Position numbers and translations under genes: made by a program | Assembly (NCBI GenBank): GCA_025084515.1 | Contig: JAJAGP010000085.1 | Coordinates: 372,001-436,000, forward strand | Length of the DNA stretch: 64,000 bases | From: Ancistrus triradiatus | Taxonomy: Eukaryota; Chordata; Actinopteri; Siluriformes; Loricariidae | Direction: 5' to 3' | Part shown: positions 61,801-64,000 of the stretch, piece after piece | Layout of the letters: each line of letters opens with the position of its first letter | How positions within the stretch are numbered: position 1 is the first letter of the stretch | The notes under the pieces: generated by a model | What the model saw: only the letters and a program-made list of their open reading frames with translations | The model's database searches: none | Told to the model about the DNA's origin: nothing

Positions 61801-61886
61801 GAGGAGTGCGCGCTGCGAGCCCCGGGAGCGCGCAGCACGAAAAACAACACGGCGACCAGGTCCAGGTGAACGCTTCTGCTCCACAT
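36251..61886 (-). CDS. crlf1: cytokine receptor-like factor 1, complete, 8 exons
   Basis: Secreted soluble receptor that pairs with CLCF1 to act on CNTFR, needed for neuronal and other development. Exons in transcript order: 61796-61886, 54864-55145, 51942-52071, 48692-48861, 46839-46996, 43682-43850, 39803-39984, 36251-36274; 1206 nt, 401 aa against 422 in human, all in phase. Exon 1 is a signal peptide ('MWSRSVHLDLVAVLFFVLRA'). Exon 2 is the Ig-like domain ('NVYPQDPALRIGASLTATC', 'SGSRQRSGDNLVCH'). Exons 3-4 and 5-6 are two FN3 domains with the Cys pairs ('LTCWSR', 'DLTCKW'), 'LALFTPYEIWVEASNQLGSA' and a perfect WSXWS motif (WSDWS, residues 319-323). Exon 7 is the CRLF1-specific tail ('LKQFFGWVRKRAYGCGG', 'QWRVWLQKSHKTRNQ'). 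The tiny exon 8 ('VLQGDKS' plus TAG) is less certain. The exon 2 acceptor is an NAGNAG. Introns 1, 3, 6 and 7 carry long repeats or transposons. Confidence 0.96.
36900..38640. repeat. dispersed repeat array with six or more copies (crlf1 intron 7)
   Basis: A core reading 'aaaggcaacaccaatatgtc' then 'ggggttttatcgttaatagc' recurs near 37170, 37370, 37550, 38042, 38215 and 38565. It is preceded by 'agattattagtccaaatttt' and followed by 'tactatttttactattactt'. Spacing varies from about 180 to 490 bp because the connecting segment ('atataataacgtcgtcttta') is present in only some units. A SINE has inserted in it. Confidence 0.8.
37746..37919 (+). mobile_element. tRNA-derived V-SINE copy with target-site duplication
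   Basis: The head 'ggttcgaatccc'-type B box ('gggttcaaatcccacctctg') follows 'gtggtagcctagtgggtaag' (A box). The 3' part ends 'ataagggcgtctgctaaatg'. It is flanked by 'gtaaaat' at 37739-37745 and 37920-37926. A sister copy is at 63099-63301. Confidence 0.85.
39420..39620. repeat. AT-rich simple repeats in crlf1 intron 7
   Basis: Runs of ATT/AAT and ATATAA words with no coding potential, next to exon 7. Confidence 0.8.
41695..41820 (+). mobile_element. decayed V-SINE 3' fragment
   Basis: 'ttgcttggattgtacaatgc' and 'gcaagtcgccccggatattt' followed by 'gtaaatgcgagaaatataaa' is a degraded V-SINE tail. The tRNA head is lost. Confidence 0.5.
42156..43393 (+). mobile_element. Tc1-like transposon with partial transposase, disrupted in the middle
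   Basis: It begins 'cagtggggcaaaaaagtatt' after TA (42154-42155). The transposase N-terminal region is readable at about 42515-42790 ('KAKTKELSKDSRKKIVDLHQ', then 'KSTVGAIVRKWKKYK' and 'LPRSGAPRKIS', the helix-turn-helix and GRPR-like linker). The conserved catalytic core is absent. About 300 bp of C/T-rich foreign sequence (roughly 42800-43145) stands in its place. The 3' leader resumes near 43150 ('tggagaatgggccaaaatac') and ends at about 43393 without the right terminal repeat. It lies in crlf1 intron 6 and cannot encode an active enzyme. Confidence 0.85.
43960..46100. other. GC-richer unique stretch in crlf1 intron 5
   Basis: There is no coding exon and little repeat content. Segments such as 44140-44480, 45240-45310 and 45890-46000 look like unique, non-repetitive DNA with TAAT-type words and could be conserved regulatory elements. 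This is inference from composition only. Confidence 0.3.
48238..48283. repeat. (CA)n microsatellite in crlf1 intron 4
   Basis: An uninterrupted run of about 46 bases, with 'gcgcgc' at its left edge. Confidence 0.97.
49043..49499. mobile_element. Tc1-like deletion derivative, same family as 5711-6061
   Basis: The left end 'cacagtcctgtgcaaaagtc' and right end 'ggtggccaaagacttttgca' ('cagta' at 49496-49500) are inverted copies of the terminus seen at 5711. The middle shares the block around 'agccaagaaaccactttttc' with that element. It lies in crlf1 intron 3. Confidence 0.75.
49498..49999. repeat. compound CA / TA / TTTTG repeat, three tandem ~165-bp units
   Basis: Each unit has a CA run, 'acatatacacgtatatat', a TA run, 'cccataatatatacatacac', another TA run and a TTTTG/TTTG run. 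T-rich blocks start near 49624, 49790 and 49940. The last unit is shorter. Long ORFs on both strands here are artefacts of the repeat. Confidence 0.93.
50040..50760. repeat. AT-rich ~26-bp minisatellite
   Basis: Units of the type 'attactaaaatggtatttt' plus 'atatat' repeat about 25 times with drift. A larger block around 'aacgctaaaattgtatttta' recurs at 50368, 50470 and 50574, roughly every 103 bp. Weaker relatives continue to about 51010. Confidence 0.88.
52955..53780 (-). mobile_element. decayed SINE/LINE tail copies in crlf1 intron 2
   Basis: 'cagagcgacctacaatccaa' (53121 onward) and 'cagagcgactaaacgcccaa' (about 53669) are degraded reverse copies of the V-SINE tail. Each is followed by 'ggcagcttg'-type sequence from the SINE body. 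No intact copy remains. Confidence 0.45.
55338..55632. mobile_element. non-autonomous pogo-like element (295 bp)
   Basis: Left end 'cattggaacctcggaattcg' and right end, read on the other strand, 'cagtggaacctcggaattcg' form inverted repeats flanked by TA (55336-55337 and 55633-55634). It is in crlf1 intron 1 and has no ORF of note. Confidence 0.8.
55900..59100. other. mixed unique and repeat DNA in crlf1 intron 1
   Basis: No exon is found. 56190-56770 and 58440-58860 are GC-richer, low in repeats and contain homeodomain-type TAATTA words ('cttaattagacgtaattagc' at 56451-56470; 'cgtaattactagc' at 58726). They are candidate conserved enhancers. 57150-57830 and 58050-58290 look like decayed mobile-element sequence. 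Confidence 0.35.
59100..61450. repeat. 2.3-kb degenerate ~53-bp array with 160-bp higher-order unit
   Basis: The motif 'aattccatattttaaggatt' then 'aatgtaatcctg' recurs dozens of times with heavy drift. Near the left end a longer block starting 'ttccatatttttgggattaa' occurs at 59481 and again at 59641, an exact 160-bp step of about three basic units. It lies in crlf1 intron 1, ending about 350 bp from exon 1. Confidence 0.88.
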
Positions 61887-62579
61887 TCTGATCCCAGTCC
61901 CGAACTCTTAATCAGAACGCTTTCCCCTGGAGGTGGACCTCGGAGGTTGTGTAAGACACCGCCGATCTTCTCCCAGACTTGTTCCTACCCGAGTGCGACT
62001 GTCTCCAGAGCCCAGAACGGTCCAGGAAGCGCCCGGTTTGAGGCGCTGCTCCTATCCGGTGCGTTTGGAGGCAACACGCTGACGAGATCTCGCTCCTTCT
62101 GGCTGTTTGGTCATCGTTTAGCAGGACGCGTCCAAGTTTATGAGAAGCTGAGCGCCAGCGGGAGCACCAATGGGCGGGGCGAGTGGGCGGGTCCTTGGGC
62201 GTCACAAGCCCCTCCCTCTCCTGCGCTCTCACTCAGATCTGATTCATCGTCACCATCCTTCCATCCATCCCACCTTCTGGAATAAAATACAATGAAATCA
62301 TGTCCTCAGAGAGCAAGGAAAAACTGAGGTAGACAATTCAGCCCACTCACTGATGGACGCTTTTGAATGAAAGCAAGGATCGGTCTCAAATCACACCCTC
62401 ATCAGGTATTATGTCTGTGCAGGTTCTCGATCATCCAGGTCATGGTAGACTTGAGTGTCTGGAGTGTTTGAGTTGAAGGCAACTGGACTTCTTGGTTCTT
62501 GAAGAAGTCTCTCCTCTCATCCGGAAGGCTTCTTCTGTTTTAGAAGCTGATGGGGAGACATAGGTATTAGTCTTGTAGT

Positions 62580-63670
62580 CAAGACCGCTAGAGCCCAGTC
62601 CGTACCAAGACCAGGACACATCGAGTCCGAGTCAAGACCAAGATTTTTAGAAGTCGAGTCCGAGTCACGAACGAGACCGGGAGTGACCAAGACCGATACA
62701 AGACCTGATGAGGAGACCCAGGTATTAGTCTTGTAGTCAAGACCACTAGAGCCCAGTGCGAGTCTAGATCAAGACCGGGACACACCGAATCAAGACCAAG
62801 ACTTTTAGTTATTGAGTCCGAGTCATGACCGAAACTGGGAGTGGGCGAGACCGTGACCAGATTAACATTGTTTTTTATCAGTGAAGACCAAGACCGGGAC
62901 ACCGAGTCTGACAGTCAATACCAAGACTTTTAGAAGTCGAATCCGAGTCACAACCGAGGCCGAGAGAGAACAGATTAAGTCCTGATGGGGAGACTCAGGT
63001 ATTAGTCTTGTAGTCAAGATCGCTAGAGCCCAGTGTGAGTCAAGATCAAGATCGGGACACACTGAGTCAAGACCAAGATTTTTAGGAGTCGAGTCATGTG
63101 GGGACTGTGGTAGCCTAGCGGTTAAAGTACTGGACTCTGGACCAGAAGGTTCAGGGTTCAAATCCCACCTCTGCCAAGCTGCCACTGTTGGGTCCTTGAG
63201 CAAGACCCTTAACCCACAATTGCTTGGATTGTAAGACTGTACCAATTGTAAGTCACTCTGGATAAGGGCGTCTGCTAAATGCTGTAAATGTAAATGTAAA
63301 TGTCATGACCGAAACCGAGACAAGACCGAGATCAAATTAAGATTTTTTGTCAATCAAGACCATGACAGGGACACACTGAGTCTGATTCAGGACCAAGACT
63401 TTTAGAAGTCGAGTCCGAGTCTCAGCCGTGACTGGGAGTGGCTGAGACAAGACCAGATTAAGACATGATGGGGAAGCCCAGGTATTAGACTTGTACTCAA
63501 GATTGCTGGAGTCCAGTCCAAGTCAAGACCAAAGCACATCAAGTCCGAGTCAAGACTAAGACTGGGAGTGGCAGAGACTAAGACAAGACCAAGACAGGTA
63601 CACATCAAGTCAAGGCCAAGACTGTTAGAATTCGAGTCCAAGTCAAGTCTGAGAGTGGCCGAGACAAGAC
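62580..63670. repeat. tandem 'caagaccaagac' array upstream of crlf1
   Basis: Units contain 'ccgagtcaagaccaagactt', 'ttagaagtcgagtccgagtc' and 'tattagtcttgtagtcaaga'. A larger block beginning 'gatggggagactcaggtatt' recurs at about 62549, 62708, 62983 and 63468. A SINE interrupts it. The array lies 0.7 kb upstream of crlf1 exon 1. Confidence 0.9.
63099..63301 (+). mobile_element. tRNA-derived V-SINE copy inserted in the array
   Basis: 'ggtagcctagcggttaaagt' and 'ggttcagggttcaaatccca' are the A- and B-box-like parts of the tRNA head. The tail is 'ctctggataagggcgtctgc' followed by a short TAAATG repeat. The repeat unit's 'gtcatg' is duplicated at 63093-63098 and 63302-63307, showing a recent insertion. 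It is nearly identical to the copy at 37746-37919 through the body. Confidence 0.9.
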
Positions 63671-63844
63671 AAGAATACGATTTTTTTCATCATGCAAGAA
63701 TAAAAAGAAGAAAATGGAAGTTAGTTTGCAATTCACTTTGCATTCATCATCACTCATTATACATAATATATTTTAATAAAAATATTGCTTCATCATATAT
63801 TTTGTAAAATATAACAGCAAATAATATATTGCCTAAAATCATTA

Positions 63845-63847
63845 TTA

Positions 63848-63886
<39 letters not shown>

Positions 63887-63890
63887 GTCT
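63845..63890. repeat. (ATT)n microsatellite
   Basis: A run of about 13 ATT units in AT-rich flanking sequence near the window end. Confidence 0.95.
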
Positions 63891-64000
63891 TAGTAAAAAT
63901 AAGGCAATGTAACATTTAAAAGCAAATGATGGTGATGATTCCCCACAGAGTCCCCTGAATATAAACAACATCATCCATTCATCCATTTATTATTATTAAA

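Noticed and set aside
61806..62285. 159-residue plus-strand ORF over crlf1 exon 1
   Set aside because: GC-rich promoter region; the ORF is antisense to the crlf1 signal-peptide exon and shows no known domain.
63110..63175. tRNA gene candidate
   Set aside because: Same reason: head of the SINE at 63099-63301.

Overview
The window is vertebrate nuclear DNA, almost certainly from a ray-finned (teleost) fish. The genes are split into short exons with GT/AG introns and encode fish-like orthologues of vertebrate proteins. The intergenic and intronic DNA carries Tc1-like and pogo-like transposons, tRNA-headed SINEs with the V-SINE type tail, CA/TG microsatellites and many minisatellites. The SINE and Tc1 types suggest an ostariophysan (catfish, characin or carp relative), but that is a guess. 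There is no bacterial, phage or CRISPR content.

Six protein genes can be reconstructed exon by exon with consistent reading phase. Left to right: blvra (+, last five exons, 5' end outside the window); wdr48 (-, complete, 19 exons, 677 aa); a p66/GATAD2-like GATA-zinc-finger gene (-, 3 coding exons, 544 aa); an ebi3-like soluble cytokine receptor (+, 6 exons, 292 aa); odf3l2/cimap1d-like SHIPPO-repeat gene (-, 4 exons, 253 aa); and crlf1 (-, 8 exons over about 25.6 kb, 401 aa). blvra and wdr48 are tail to tail, as are ebi3 and odf3l2. wdr48 and the p66-like gene are in tandem, and the p66-like gene and ebi3 are head to head.

Functionally, blvra makes bilirubin, wdr48 activates USP1/USP12/USP46 deubiquitinases, the p66-like protein is probably a chromatin factor, odf3l2 is a sperm/cilium structural protein, and ebi3 and crlf1 are soluble class I cytokine-receptor subunits of the IL-6/IL-12 family. 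Two soluble receptor genes about 35 kb apart form a small immune/neurotrophic cluster.

The rest is mostly repeats: a CCAAT-rich array (1-490), two minisatellites flanking exon 8 of wdr48 (9.2-10.9 kb and 11.4-13.0 kb), a dispersed array in crlf1 intron 7 (36.9-38.6 kb), AT/CA compound repeats (49.5-50.8 kb), a 2.3 kb degenerate array in crlf1 intron 1 (59.1-61.45 kb) and an array upstream of crlf1 (62.58-63.67 kb). The most interesting points are the N-terminal PIP-degron-like motif of the p66-like protein and the in-frame Ig-like exon of ebi3, a domain absent from mammalian EBI3.
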